Shown: in pieces, positions 42,081-51,997 of the stretch | Layout of the letters: the number at the start of each line of letters is the position of its first letter | How positions within the stretch are numbered: position 1 is the stretch's first letter | Source of the DNA: Microglena sp. YARC | Taxonomy: Eukaryota; Chlorophyta; Chlorophyceae; Chlamydomonadales; Chlamydomonadaceae | DNA length: 64,000 nucleotides | Assembly (NCBI GenBank): GCA_022414725.1 | Contig: CM039467.1 | Span: 16,130,043 to 16,194,042, forward strand | Reading direction: 5' to 3' | Translations under genes and position numbers: made by a program | The notes under the pieces: model-generated | The model's input: the letters and a program-made list of their open reading frames with translations, nothing else | Told to the model about the DNA's origin: nothing | The model's database searches: none

Positions 42081-42873
42081 ATTTGGGATTATCCTCCGAT
42101 ACCAAAAATTTGGGATTAGCCTCCGATACCAAAAATGGTTCGCAGCCAACAGCAATGATGAGAATGGCTTGATTCCCTTTACATCCGCCTTACATAAGCA
42201 GGATCAGATTCGTTCTATAGCACAGTTTAGAATGGGTTCCCATTGGCTGAACACAGAAAGAATGAGGGTGGTGGATAGAGCACACATCCCTCGCTCAATG
42301 AGACACTGTCAAATGTGTGGGTTCCAAAAAACTGAGGATGAAATGCATATGTTTGAGTGCCCTTTTTATAATGATATTCGCCTCCGCTACCAGAATCTGT
42401 TTACAGATATTTATAGGCATGTCCATGAGGATACCGACTTAACCGTATGGAATGTGGAATTCTGCGATTCCACATTCAGAACCTTTATGAATGGAAATGG
42501 CACTAAGTCTTTTTGGAGCAACCTAGCCGACTATCTTTCTACTTGTAGAAGAGCAAGACAGGAAGCCCTGGACTGCTTAGTGGCACCGTAATTTATTATC
42601 CCTTTTTTTTCTTCTTGAGACTTCTCATTTGTTAGCTTCTTACCTCCGCCACTGTAAGTGGTTGAGATCTGGGTCCTGCTCTAAGGGGTTTACTACCTAC
42701 GCCACCAAAACGGTGGTTGGGAGTTTGGTTTGTTTGTCCTCGACACACCCCTGATGTAATGGGGTTTTTTGCTTTGTGGGTGCTTTTTCTTTTTGTTTAA
42801 AGCACAGAGTCTCATACACCCTCGCGGTGTCAAGTAGACTTTAACATGTAATGTAATGTAATGTAATGTAATC
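42080..42873 (+). mobile_element. 5'-truncated LINE fragment (copy 1) with TGTAA-repeat tail
   Basis: The segment contains the C-terminal coding end (42169-42591), a 3' untranslated region, and a tail of (ATGTA)n at 42846-42873 ending atgtaatgtaatgtaat. Copy 2 at 53400-54520 matches it closely from gcctccgataccaaaaatgg onward. The 5' end here carries a 30-base doublet tttgggattatcctccgata. Short tandem-repeat tails and 5' truncation are usual for non-LTR retrotransposons. Confidence 0.85.
42169..42591 (+). CDS. LINE ORF2 C-terminal fragment with CCHC-type motif
   Basis: The 140 codons include MCGFQKTEDEMHMFECPF, a C-x2-C-x9-H-x3-C motif followed by CPF and R. This is the cysteine-histidine motif found after reverse transcriptase in many LINEs. 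Reverse transcriptase itself is absent through 5' truncation. It ends ALDCLVAP with TAA. Confidence 0.85.
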   Translation: MIPFTSALHKQDQIRSIAQFRMGSHWLNTERMRVVDRAHIPRSMRHCQMCGFQKTEDEMHMFECPFYNDIRLRYQNLFTDIYRHVHEDTDLTVWNVEFCDSTFRTFMNGNGTKSFWSNLADYLSTCRRARQEALDCLVAP

Positions 42874-43022
42874 CTAAATTAGAGAATTTGCAGACATACT
42901 GTAGAAGCTAGGAGAGGGACACTAAAACAAAGGGACAGCAGTACATGAGGCAGTACAAAGCATCACATTAATCTTAGAGTGTTCATGGCTAAAATAAGAA
43001 TGAGCAATAGACTATAGCATAT
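42874..43022. other. Short spacer between LINE copy 1 and LTR element ORF2
   Basis: This is part of the 3' untranslated region of the minus-strand LTR element that the LINE entered. No feature is seen. Confidence 0.4.
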
Positions 43023-45005
43023 TTAGGTTCCAGATGCTGGGTATCCATCAAGGTCCAGCTGGGTGTGGAGTTTCTGCAGGAGGGTGGAGAAAGATTTTCT
43101 AGACATCCTTGGGGTGTCCAGCATGTTAATGAATGTGAAATCCATTGGGCTCCAATGCATGCTGAGGTTGTTGACACATATGACTCTGCCCCCAGGATTC
43201 ACACAGCTGATGGGGTGCATGAGCATCTTGGGCCAGGAGATCAATACCCTTGCATGTGCTTGAACCATAGCTGCTTGTAGGCAGATGGCCCACTGAATGG
43301 TGGGCCTGTCAGCTGTGGAGACAGTGGGATATATGTGGACCGTGTGCTGCAATCTATTGACATGCTTGAGGAGGGGTCCACAGACTGAGGAGGGGCTGTT
43401 GTGCATCTGTCTGTTGGGGAACTTAAACATCTCAGCAGCTAAAAGGGCAGGGAACTTGATGGCTAGCTGGTCAATAAGGGTGGGGACAGGCTGTCTAGGT
43501 CTGATGCTAAAGGCTCTAAGGGAAGAAGGGGAATTGTTGAGGGTAGTCAGCAGGGTTCCAAACTTGGTTCTGGAGAGGCCAGAGTTGTTCAGGAAATGGA
43601 CTGGGTAGGTGTTCATGTTGACATGAGTTAGGGGCTGATCAGGGGAGGGGGAAGTAGCTGAGGGAATCCACTGGTCAAACCTAAGGACGTGGGAGAGCTC
43701 ATGCTGGGTGCAAGACCCCTGTCCATCAACAGGAAATGCATTCTCATATGTGGTTCTGGCTTGGTCTAGTAGGAGGTCCATCTCTCTTCTGGCTTGTGCT
43801 TCTGTCAGGTTACAGAGCTCATCATGGGGAACAGAGGGGAGCTGCTGGATAGGGGCTGTGGAGTAATCAGGGTCTGGGATGAAGTCATGGGAGGATGTGG
43901 TGTACAAGTCATCTTCCAGCAAGTCATCTTGGTGTGGTGAGAATTCCCCCCCATTGTCTGACTGGATCAAGGAAGGTATGCTGGCTTGGACAAGGTCAGG
44001 CATGTCATCCTCACCAATTGCTGGGATCAGATCTGGTAGACTGCTGGAGCTGGTGGCACTGTCATGTGGGATGGTGCAACTGCCAGCATAGTCATCATTG
44101 TAGTAGGTTGGCTTGATCAGCTCTGGTTGGATGACCATCATGACTAGAAGGGGAAGGGGGTTACAGGGATTTGGGAAAGAGGGGGGGTTCTTACAGGTGC
44201 TAGTGAAGTAGAGGCCATGCCTTTTGGGGCATAAGAGGATAGTCTTGGGACCTTTGGCTGTGGGTAGGGAGAGAGTAGCAGCAGCACTGGACAGGTGAAC
44301 TTGAAGCCTGGGGGAGAGTCTGTGTGCTGCATGCAAGCTGATGATGCTGGCTGTAGTCAGGGGTGGGGCAAGGAGCACGTCGTGGAGGGTGATCAAGGAT
44401 CCATGGTGGCCCCTGATGGTGGCTTTCCCTTTCTGGAGGCAGAGTAGTGGGGATGCTCCAAGGTCAGCCAGGTGGAGACTGATAGGCTGGGGGAGATCCT
44501 GAATATCATGCAAGATAGAGGGGTTACTGGTGCAGTGGGAGTGGGCTGCACAGTCTAAAAGCCATTCTGTCTGGAGGGCTGTCTGGTACTGGGCAAGAAG
44601 TGTACTGGCAGCATGATCCACATTTGCATCCTTATCATCATCATCATCAGTAGTGCCATCACTTGAAACTAGATCTGGCATAGGCTCATCTCGTTCTATA
44701 AGACATGCATCAGAATCAGTTATGGGTCCAAAAGTAGTGTCATCCATGGGGGCATGTGGGGTAGACAGGGGTGTGGACTTGCCTCTTGAGTCAGCAAACT
44801 GGAGGGGCTGTGGTTCATCAGTTGTCAAGGCCATGAAGTTGTGCTCATCCTCATTGTCTGTGCTGGACTGGGAGGTGGAACAGTCATCATCTGCAACATG
44901 GGCATGCCCACGTCTATCACGGCGGCTCTTTGGGTCTCTGTTGGATGTTCTGGTGTCTCTCCTAGATAGGTGACTTGGATTTGCTAGAGGACCTCCTGGA
45001 TGCAT
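43023..45005 (-). CDS. LTR-element ORF2: Copia-type protease plus unknown C-terminal region, no RT
   Basis: The frame is 660 codons. Residues about 145-290 resemble a Copia aspartic protease (WLLDCAAHSHCTSNPS, with D-C-A-A in place of the usual D-S-G-A, then ISLHLADLGASPLL and a LYF-type end). The next about 100 residues are acidic and contain a lone QSDNGGEF (codons near 43941-43965), the usual second catalytic aspartate motif of integrase without the rest of that domain. The last about 300 residues form an unknown region containing TIQWAICLQAAMVQAHARV. No YVDD or RNase H motif is present. It follows the gag frame at 45073-45954 in a different frame. It could be an internally rearranged, non-autonomous element. 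Confidence 0.75.
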   Translation of the reverse strand: MHPGGPLANPSHLSRRDTRTSNRDPKSRRDRRGHAHVADDDCSTSQSSTDNEDEHNFMALTTDEPQPLQFADSRGKSTPLSTPHAPMDDTTFGPITDSDACLIERDEPMPDLVSSDGTTDDDDDKDANVDHAASTLLAQYQTALQTEWLLDCAAHSHCTSNPSILHDIQDLPQPISLHLADLGASPLLCLQKGKATIRGHHGSLITLHDVLLAPPLTTASIISLHAAHRLSPRLQVHLSSAAATLSLPTAKGPKTILLCPKRHGLYFTSTCKNPPSFPNPCNPLPLLVMMVIQPELIKPTYYNDDYAGSCTIPHDSATSSSSLPDLIPAIGEDDMPDLVQASIPSLIQSDNGGEFSPHQDDLLEDDLYTTSSHDFIPDPDYSTAPIQQLPSVPHDELCNLTEAQARREMDLLLDQARTTYENAFPVDGQGSCTQHELSHVLRFDQWIPSATSPSPDQPLTHVNMNTYPVHFLNNSGLSRTKFGTLLTTLNNSPSSLRAFSIRPRQPVPTLIDQLAIKFPALLAAEMFKFPNRQMHNSPSSVCGPLLKHVNRLQHTVHIYPTVSTADRPTIQWAICLQAAMVQAHARVLISWPKMLMHPISCVNPGGRVICVNNLSMHWSPMDFTFINMLDTPRMSRKSFSTLLQKLHTQLDLDGYPASGT

Positions 45006-45072
45006 CCTTGGGGGGTGATGGGGATCCCCTACGTGCAGATGTGGATGAGAACGGAGGGGGCCTGTACTTCAG

Positions 45073-45954
45073 TTATGTGGAGGGACTGGTGCAAGTTACG
45101 GAGTTGTGCCCAAAGCCATTGCAGTTCCAGCAAGTCATCTGGGTGGATGGGATACGGTCCTTCCTTGGGCGTCCGTGGAAAGCAGCAGTTGCCATGTGCT
45201 CAGTCTCTTCAGGGGAGATGGTAGAGTCAGAGATTTGGTTTGAGACTTGGTACCTGATGATTTGAGTCTGGAAGGAGGCAAAGTCAGGGCAGACAGAGTT
45301 GTGGAAAGAGAACCTGAATCCATTGTATTCTGGACGAGGTGCAAGTCCTTGGACAATTATGCTGAGGAATGCAGGGATGGAAGTGTTGCTGACCCCATTC
45401 ACTTGGGGAAGCAAGGTATAGAGCTCATAGCTGCGAGAGAGGTACATTTGTAGTGGCTCAGTGGTGGTCATGCTGAGGTTATACATGGATCTCACTGCCC
45501 CTGTTTCCAGGTCAGAGTTCCGTTCTCCATAAGTGAGCTTGAGGAACCTGTAGGCCTTAGCAGCAACGGTAGTGTTAGCAAGGATGGCCTGTTGGATAGG
45601 TTCGGAGCAGTGTTTGAGGATCTCGTTCATGGCAACAGCATTCTTTACCATGTTGATTGGGTAGGAAACAGCACGAGCCGCAATAACTGCGTTAGTGTGG
45701 TCCACATTCGGATAATGAGACTCCTCCAGTGGGTATCCGTCGGCATCTGCTGGCTCATCGGCGGGGGCAACGGCTTTCGCTGCCTCAATGGCAACGGAGA
45801 TGCACCCAGGGTGGGACCTGAGGTGACGGATGAGGAAGGGTCCAAACTTGTGCCATGGGACAGCAGGCGTGCCGTCGAAGATGAGTGCAGGGGCTTGACT
45901 GGAGTCGCCATGTTGTCTGTCGCGGCGCTGGGGTCTTGGGGTCTTGGTCTTCAC
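45073..45954 (-). CDS. LTR-element gag with zinc knuckle
   Basis: The 293-codon frame begins MKTKTPRPQRRDRQHG and ends in a canonical CCHC knuckle, CWNCNGFGHNSVTC (C-x2-C-x4-H-x4-C), preceded by PRKDRIPSTQMT. The middle (LKHCSEPIQQAILANTTVAA, YLSRSYELYTLL) resembles the helical Copia gag core. It ends 68 bases before the ATG of ORF2, in another frame, suggesting a frameshift or reinitiation. The integrity of the frame suggests fairly recent activity. Confidence 0.8.
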   Translation of the reverse strand: MKTKTPRPQRRDRQHGDSSQAPALIFDGTPAVPWHKFGPFLIRHLRSHPGCISVAIEAAKAVAPADEPADADGYPLEESHYPNVDHTNAVIAARAVSYPINMVKNAVAMNEILKHCSEPIQQAILANTTVAAKAYRFLKLTYGERNSDLETGAVRSMYNLSMTTTEPLQMYLSRSYELYTLLPQVNGVSNTSIPAFLSIIVQGLAPRPEYNGFRFSFHNSVCPDFASFQTQIIRYQVSNQISDSTISPEETEHMATAAFHGRPRKDRIPSTQMTCWNCNGFGHNSVTCTSPST

Positions 45955-46300
45955 ACCGGGTTAATCAACCGGCCTGTGGGTAATCCGGGTGTGAAACTTG
46001 TCGGGCTTCAGTCTTGGGTGTGCGGTTCGGAGGTAGGGGTGAGGGAGTGTTGACAACAAAGGGGGAACCAAATGGGTCCTGTTGGTCTGTAATGGTGGAG
46101 ATAGTAGCAGGAAGTGGGGAAAGGGTGACGGAATTAGAGGGCAGGAGGAGGGGGGGGGGGGGGGGGGTGCGAGGGTGTGCAGGGTTGAAACTCCGTGGCA
46201 CAAGCAATCTTTAGGGGATTGCGCAACGCTGTGTGTGATCTGATGAGTGTACAACTCACGTCGAAGATCTACTCATGTTATTCACCGGGTTTCACCGGTT
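45955..46300 (-). other. Leader region of the gag element with poly-G tract
   Basis: The sequence upstream of gag contains an about 18-base G homopolymer (+ strand, 46149-46167) inside a Pro/Ser/Thr-rich minus-strand frame. A 5' LTR was expected here, but nothing matching LTR A or LTR B is seen. Confidence 0.4.
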
Positions 46301-49075
46301 CACCTAGAGTGACTTAGAGTGCACAGGACTACCTCCCTGCTGCACTGTACTGCGATGCCGCTGCCAGCTATGGCACGGACTCTGATGCCGGTACCCTGAG
46401 GTGCCGCGCCATCTCAGTACTTCCTCCTAGCGCATTGATCGAATGCTTATCTATCTAACTGTAAAGATCTTATCCTTACCGTCTTCCCCTCGTCTCTGTG
46501 CTCTGCACATACTCCGGAAAATCACAGGTCATGGTCCCTTCGCTTTAGATTGTCCTTGCTCGACGGTATTCCGAGCTGAAGGGCATTTTGATTGTTGTCG
46601 CGCGGAGTGAATCAATTGAAAGGAGTGAAGAAAGCTCCACCCGACAAGAACCTCCCCGCTGGGACACCACTCTTGTGCGGTATATCATCCGCGTATCCGG
46701 ATTGATCCTGCTCCATTGAGCATCAAGAACACTCGGGGAAGTGACAATTTCGCTAAATGTAGGCGAAAGACACGATTTGCAGCGGAACTACAGATAAATG
46801 TAGGCGTACAGTGGACGAAATGTCTCGGCTCACCGCAAACCAGCGATCCCGACAGACACCCAGAACTTTTCGTAGACTGAAGCGTGACCAATAACTCCTC
46901 GATCGCACGTTAACTACTGAGTTGTAATACGCGAAGGGGTATGCAGCTTTCTGTCGCTCGAGGGTCTGTTAGCAACCTTTTCGAGGGGTCATTCTTGCGA
47001 ACCTGCCAGCGATTCCGAGATAGGATGAACAATTAGGCAACGAAGTACTAGCGCAAACTACTTGTTGGCGAATAGCTTTCATTCGGGAAAATGGACACCC
47101 GAAGTCACCGATGTGCTTTCGCTGCATGCGTCGAAAATGGCGCTGTTGTAGGGCGAAACCAGGACGATTTTAATCACTGTGATGAAAGCCTAAGTCACAC
47201 TGAAATATTAGTGTGACTTGCGATGACCTGGCAGGCCTCGTAGTAATTTTGATAGATGTTTTCGCAGGGTGCCCTTTCACGTACATTTAGCCAAGGCGGA
47301 TTGGACGCGGCATGGCGAAATGTCTGTACGATTACAGCCATGGCAATATGGCCAGGGCAAGCCGGGGCAAGCCGTCGCAAGCCACGCCAACCTTCATTCT
47401 ATCTCTCGATCTCCTACCACAAATTCTTCCCTCCCTCGCCCAACGCATGTGTTTGTTGCTACTTGATATTTTTGGCGTCCTCCTTTGTTTCCTCCACTAT
47501 TTCCAGCTTTCTTCTCAGGATTAATGCGCCACGCCCTCTCCCGCCTTCCGCGTGCGAGGTAGTGTGTCGGATTGTTTATTGAAATTTGACCAATGCTCTC
47601 GTCTTATTTCCTACGTAAATTACCTTACATCGGTTCCGCTAATGCTAGCGACCGATCCGACTATGCTAGACTTGTGTAGGTTGTTAGTGCATCTGCTGGA
47701 TGCATGGTATGTTGCAGCCAGCGGCCCGTGCGTCGTCAACTCCTCAACTAGGAAGCCCGGTCGGCGCTGCTGTACCGCCACCGCATGGACAAGTTGCAGG
47801 AATTGTAGCATCTCGGCAGCCCACCCGACGCCGACGTTGCTCTGGACACGGTCAAATATGGTGGTCTGTGGAGTCTACTGTGCCAGGAGCATGACTTCAG
47901 CTTGGGAGGGCAGCATGGTATGATTTGTTGGCACTGTGCAAAGTAGGATGCTGGGACAACTTGCTCCCAACTCTTATGTGAGTCATACTTCCACCTGTTC
48001 TCTCCTGGGTTGGAGTAGAGCTTTAAAGGACACGGGGCCTTACACTCTAGTGGGATCATGCACTGCCCTGGACTCGGTCCATGGCATGCATCTTCACATT
48101 GGGTTCACTTCTAGTGGTTGTGGCAGTCTTTGCACATTGCCTTTTGCGTTGTAATGGAGACTGGTTCTCCTTGCTTCTCTGGGTGTTGGGGAACAGTCCA
48201 AACTTGTCTTTATGCTTAGGTCTTCCGGATCCATTCTGCATGGTAAACTCAGACAAGGGTGGACAATGCAAGGCTGGGGTTCAGGTACCTGAGCTTGAGG
48301 CAAGTTGTACTTCCAGGGGGATCTCCCTACCAATACGCAAAAACAACACAAAGGGTGTCAATAAATGTAACTATGCCCGCCCTTCTTTTTTGCAGGGACC
48401 CATGCTCTGTCTGGTAGCGGTCTGAAGCTTGCTTGTAGGTAGGGTTTCATATCAATGTGGCCTAGGGAATTCTGACTTGATCACATGCCTAAATAGTGTC
48501 CACCTGCTTGCATGCCTCCTTTTGTGCATTCATGTCTGTATGCCTGCCTTTCTGTCTTACTCCTTGGTGACTGATTGGCTGACTATCTGGATGGTGACTG
48601 CAGCTTGGAGGTGCTAGGCATAGAGTGTTCAGCCCGTGGCTTGGTTGCCTGCATGCCTATCTGTTGCACGCATGAATACTTGCTTGTCAGTCTGCTTGAG
48701 CGCTTGGCAATTGTTGACACAAGAGAAGGGGGCTTTAAACTATCACCAAATAAGAAGTAAAGGGTGCTACTTAATTTAACTATGCCTGCATTCTGTATTT
48801 GCAGGGACCATTGCTCTGTCTTCCCTCCCAGTTCTGATGTTCCACTGTCACATGTGGCTTTTGGACAACAACGTAAGTGATACGTGAAGCTTGCTTGTGG
48901 GTGTGGTTTCGCAACAGTTGTGTGGCATAGGGAATTATGTCTTGATTCATGCCTAGGTGGTGCCCACGTGCATCTGTCTATGTTTGTGTCACTGTCTCTG
49001 CCATCATCTCTGCAACTACATCTGTACTATGCCTCCGTCTTTGTACTGCCCTTCATTGATCTCTGACGCATACAC
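46301..49075. other. 2.8 kb without a recognised gene; one duplicated exon-like block
   Basis: Open frames are short. A + strand frame from 47700 (MHGMLQPAARASSTPQLGSP, 64 codons) is Pro/Ala/Arg-rich and may be an exon. 48375-48520 and 48777-48970 are two copies of a block with intron-like ends: a ttgcag acceptor, then ggaccattgctctgtctt. A gtaagt donor follows in the second copy. A hairpin lies at 47192-47219. No product can be named. Confidence 0.4.
47192..47219. repeat. Perfect 10-base stem hairpin
   Basis: AAGTCACACT and AGTGTGACTT are exact inverted repeats with an 8-base loop. It is isolated and its meaning is unknown. Confidence 0.8.
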
Positions 49076-49421
49076 TGTAACGGTACAGACTCCTTCACAG
49101 GCTCTGACCGTTATTAGACCTTTAGGTACAGTCATACCTCTGGTCTAAGTAACAGCGTACGCACGAAGAGACAATACTTCCTCATGTACTGCCTCTCTCA
49201 CAAGCACGCCTGCCGGCTGCCTTACAATATCGGATTGCTCTCTTCACGGCCATCATCATTTATACCTATTGACGAGCCTTCGAGAACATCCTACATCCCT
49301 TACCATACTTAACAACTAACCATACTAGTGACGTAGTTTCCTATAGCTACTAGCTAGACCTCCGAATCTTATTCTAATCTCCTGTCATTCTAGCTGATAA
49401 CTCTTCTCGTGTACACAACCC
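49076..49421 (+). mobile_element. Left part of LTR C, interrupted by the Copia element
   Basis: The segment starts TGTAACGGTACAG. The right part of the same LTR, beyond the Copia insertion, ends GTTACA at 57500, giving the 6-base inverted ends TGTAAC/GTTACA. A primer-binding-like tggttacggagc follows. The reconstructed LTR length would be about 373 bases. Confidence 0.65.
49417..49421 (+). repeat. Target site duplication, left (aaccc)
   Basis: aaccc stands directly before the 5' LTR of the Copia element. The same five bases follow the 3' LTR at 57469-57473. Confidence 0.93.
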
Positions 49422-49766
49422 TGTCAGCATGAATTGCGGTGCTCTCACGCGTTTTATGCCTTGGTGATTACTTGTGTACTCCCTTAGAACTATCGGTCCT
49501 GACAGTACTATGTCAGCTTCCCGTAGACTGTGTCATTCTTCATGACACTGTGACGACTTCCTGTTGACTGCGTCATCGGTTCTTCTGACACGCGCTGTCT
49601 AGCCTGTACCCTGATCAGGTTCCAGGCTACCGCCCCTTTCCTCCGCTGGTGTCCCTTTATGGTTCCCCAGTCTTTTGTAATGTTATTCTCGTCTTCGTGT
49701 ATAGATTGGTGCGTCTGCTCCCTGCTTTCATCTCTGTCTACTCTACGGAGCGCATACAAGCTAATA
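49422..49766 (+). mobile_element. Copia-1 5' LTR (345 bases)
   Basis: The LTR starts tgtcagcatgaattgcgg and ends gcatacaagctaata, giving TG...TA ends. By direct comparison it differs from the 3' LTR at four of 345 positions. Part of the first gag frame appears to start within it, but gag proper probably starts at the ATG at 49806. Confidence 0.96.
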
Positions 49767-49805
49767 GGTTATAAGGTCCTTCATTTACTACCACTGCTTT
49801 TTCAA

Positions 49806-51994
49806 ATGCAACTTCCGCGAGGGCCCCCTGCCGGCTTTGTGAAACTTACCGATAAAAATGGTGTTCCATGGACGCGCGGGATGCGCAGCGTCATTGTTAG
49901 CAATGGCTGCGACTGTGTCTTACCTCCGAAGGTCAAGGGTCCTTCAGATTGGCTAGATGAGTGCGCGCCAGCGGCCTCTGCTGCCGGAGATGAGGATCCT
50001 TCCGCCATCGTGGAAGTAACCCCCCCTGATCAATCCTCCAACTTTACGGTTCCTTCTCGTATTGTTCAACGCCTCTCCCCTGCAGTTGAGGATGTTCTGA
50101 TGAATCTGTGTTGTGTACAGACACAGATCATTCGGTACGCAACAGAGCCAAAGCCTCCTACTGCCCGCTTCAGTGAGGATGATGACTTTTCTGAGGTTAC
50201 TGATGATGATGATGACTTGAAGAGTGCTACGAGTGCTGACTTCGGTGGAGTGACTCCGTCGGCTGCTGCTACTCGAGTATTTGAGACTTCTACTGTTTCG
50301 CCGGCTTATGAGCATGCTCCTCAGTATGCGCCTCTGCCTGTGTCGTCGCCTGAGTTTAAGCCCGAGCCTTCGTCTGCGCCTCCACTTGTGCCTCCTCCAC
50401 TGGAACAACCGGATGTGGCCAAGCCGTCTTTGCTGAGAAGTTCTTCGTCCCTTGGTCCCTTGGGTCCTCAGCCGAATCTTGGTCGCAACCCTGCTGAGCG
50501 AGCTGAGCGAGCTCTCGGTGCTTACCATCTGCGTTCTCGGGAGGCTGCTGCCACTCCTGTCATCAGTCTACGTGATCAACTGGCTGCTGGCACTTTGCGG
50601 GAGCCCCCTCCGCCTCCGCCGGTGGAGCTGCCACCTGCTCCTGGCCCTCCTCCTGCTTCGCCTTCGCTGTCATGCGAGTCTTGGGAGCATCTGCTCACTG
50701 GAGGACCTCCTCCGAATCTGCAGCTGAGGCACTTCCGTCTGATCAACCAAGCTCGACGTGATGGTGAGTCCATGAACCGCACTCTGTACGGTCGGATGGA
50801 CATGCAAGCCACTATGGCTAATGTGAGTGTGAAGCTGAAACATCGCCGAGTAATGGCATTCTCTGAGCTGGGTTCCCAGTGTCGGTCCTTTCTTGGTCTA
50901 GTCACTTCCGGGATCAGATATCCCCCTGATAATGGTGTCTCTTTTGGTGGCGTGCGGCGTAGGGATCATGAAAGGCTAGGTTACCAGTTTGTGAAAGTTC
51001 CAATCCCTTTCTGTCCGGTCAACCCTGATTTTGAGTTGGTAGTGAGTGTTGCGAGGTCCCTGCCTGAGATTAGGACCTTAGATGACCAGCGCGCTTATGA
51101 CGCTGGTCTTGCTGCTGAGTATTTTTTGGCTATTCGTCAGTCTTTGGCTCCTCTGACACCTGCTCCTGCTGCTGGATCTTCGGCCTCTCATGGTGAGTCT
51201 CGGGTGGATCCTGCACTGTTGGGTTTCAGTGCCCTGCCCCTGGACCGTCAGGAGTTCTAAGCTTAACTATGATGCTCGCGAACATGGAGGATGATATGGT
51301 GAAGGTATACCAGGACTTTGCCAAACCTCGGGATATCTTTCTTGATATCCAGAAGAGGCAGTCCGATGCCCTTGCCTCAAGAGTCCCTCTCATGCGCGCC
51401 GAGCTTCTTAGTGCACACATGGGCCCTTCTGACCGCGTAGATGAGTTCTTTAGCAAGGTTCGCGGTCTCTGCACTGACCTCCGCAGTGCTGGGCATCCGG
51501 TGACTCAGCGTCACGCCATGGAAACTATAGTTCAGGGTATCCGTCTGATCCGCTTTGAGTCGCTGCGGATCAAGTATGGTACGTTGTTGGCCAACAGACA
51601 GCCTGTTGGGTACTGGCCTTGTCTTGAGGAATATAGGTCTCTTGACATCTTAAACATAGCTCTCCCCAAGTCCGACTCCAGGCATCCTGGTTGGTCTCGG
51701 GACGCTCCCCAGGTTCCTGCCAATGCTGCATTTCAGCGTGGGCAGGGATCTGGTTCTCAGGGTTCCGGTTCCCTCAAGAGGCGTCTGGATTGCACTTGGG
51801 GCCCGTGCCTCAGCAAGACGACCCACTCGGAGGATTGCTGTTTTACGAAGCACCCGCACCTGCGAAGGACCAGGCCTGGTGTACCGGTTACTCCTCCAGT
51901 GCCCATTGCCTTGGCCCTTCCGGGTGCGCTTACTACTCGGCAGCTGTCCTCCCTGCAGGCCCAGATTGATGGGTTTGCTATGGCCAAGAAATAG
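49806..51994 (+). CDS. Copia-1 gag, frame broken near 51255
   Basis: The first part (49806-51260) begins MQLPRGPPAGFVKLTDKNG, is Pro/Ser/Ala-rich in the middle and ends LPLDRQEF with a stop. The second part (51269-51994, another frame) begins MMLANMEDDMVKVYQDF and contains DRVDEFFSKVRGLCTDLRSA, a retrotransposon gag core. In the inverted copy at 58.0-60.5 kb the two parts are joined in one frame at this point. Copy 1 therefore carries a small indel and a stop here, or a sequencing error. It precedes protease-integrase directly. Confidence 0.85.
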
Positions 51995-51997
51995 GAG

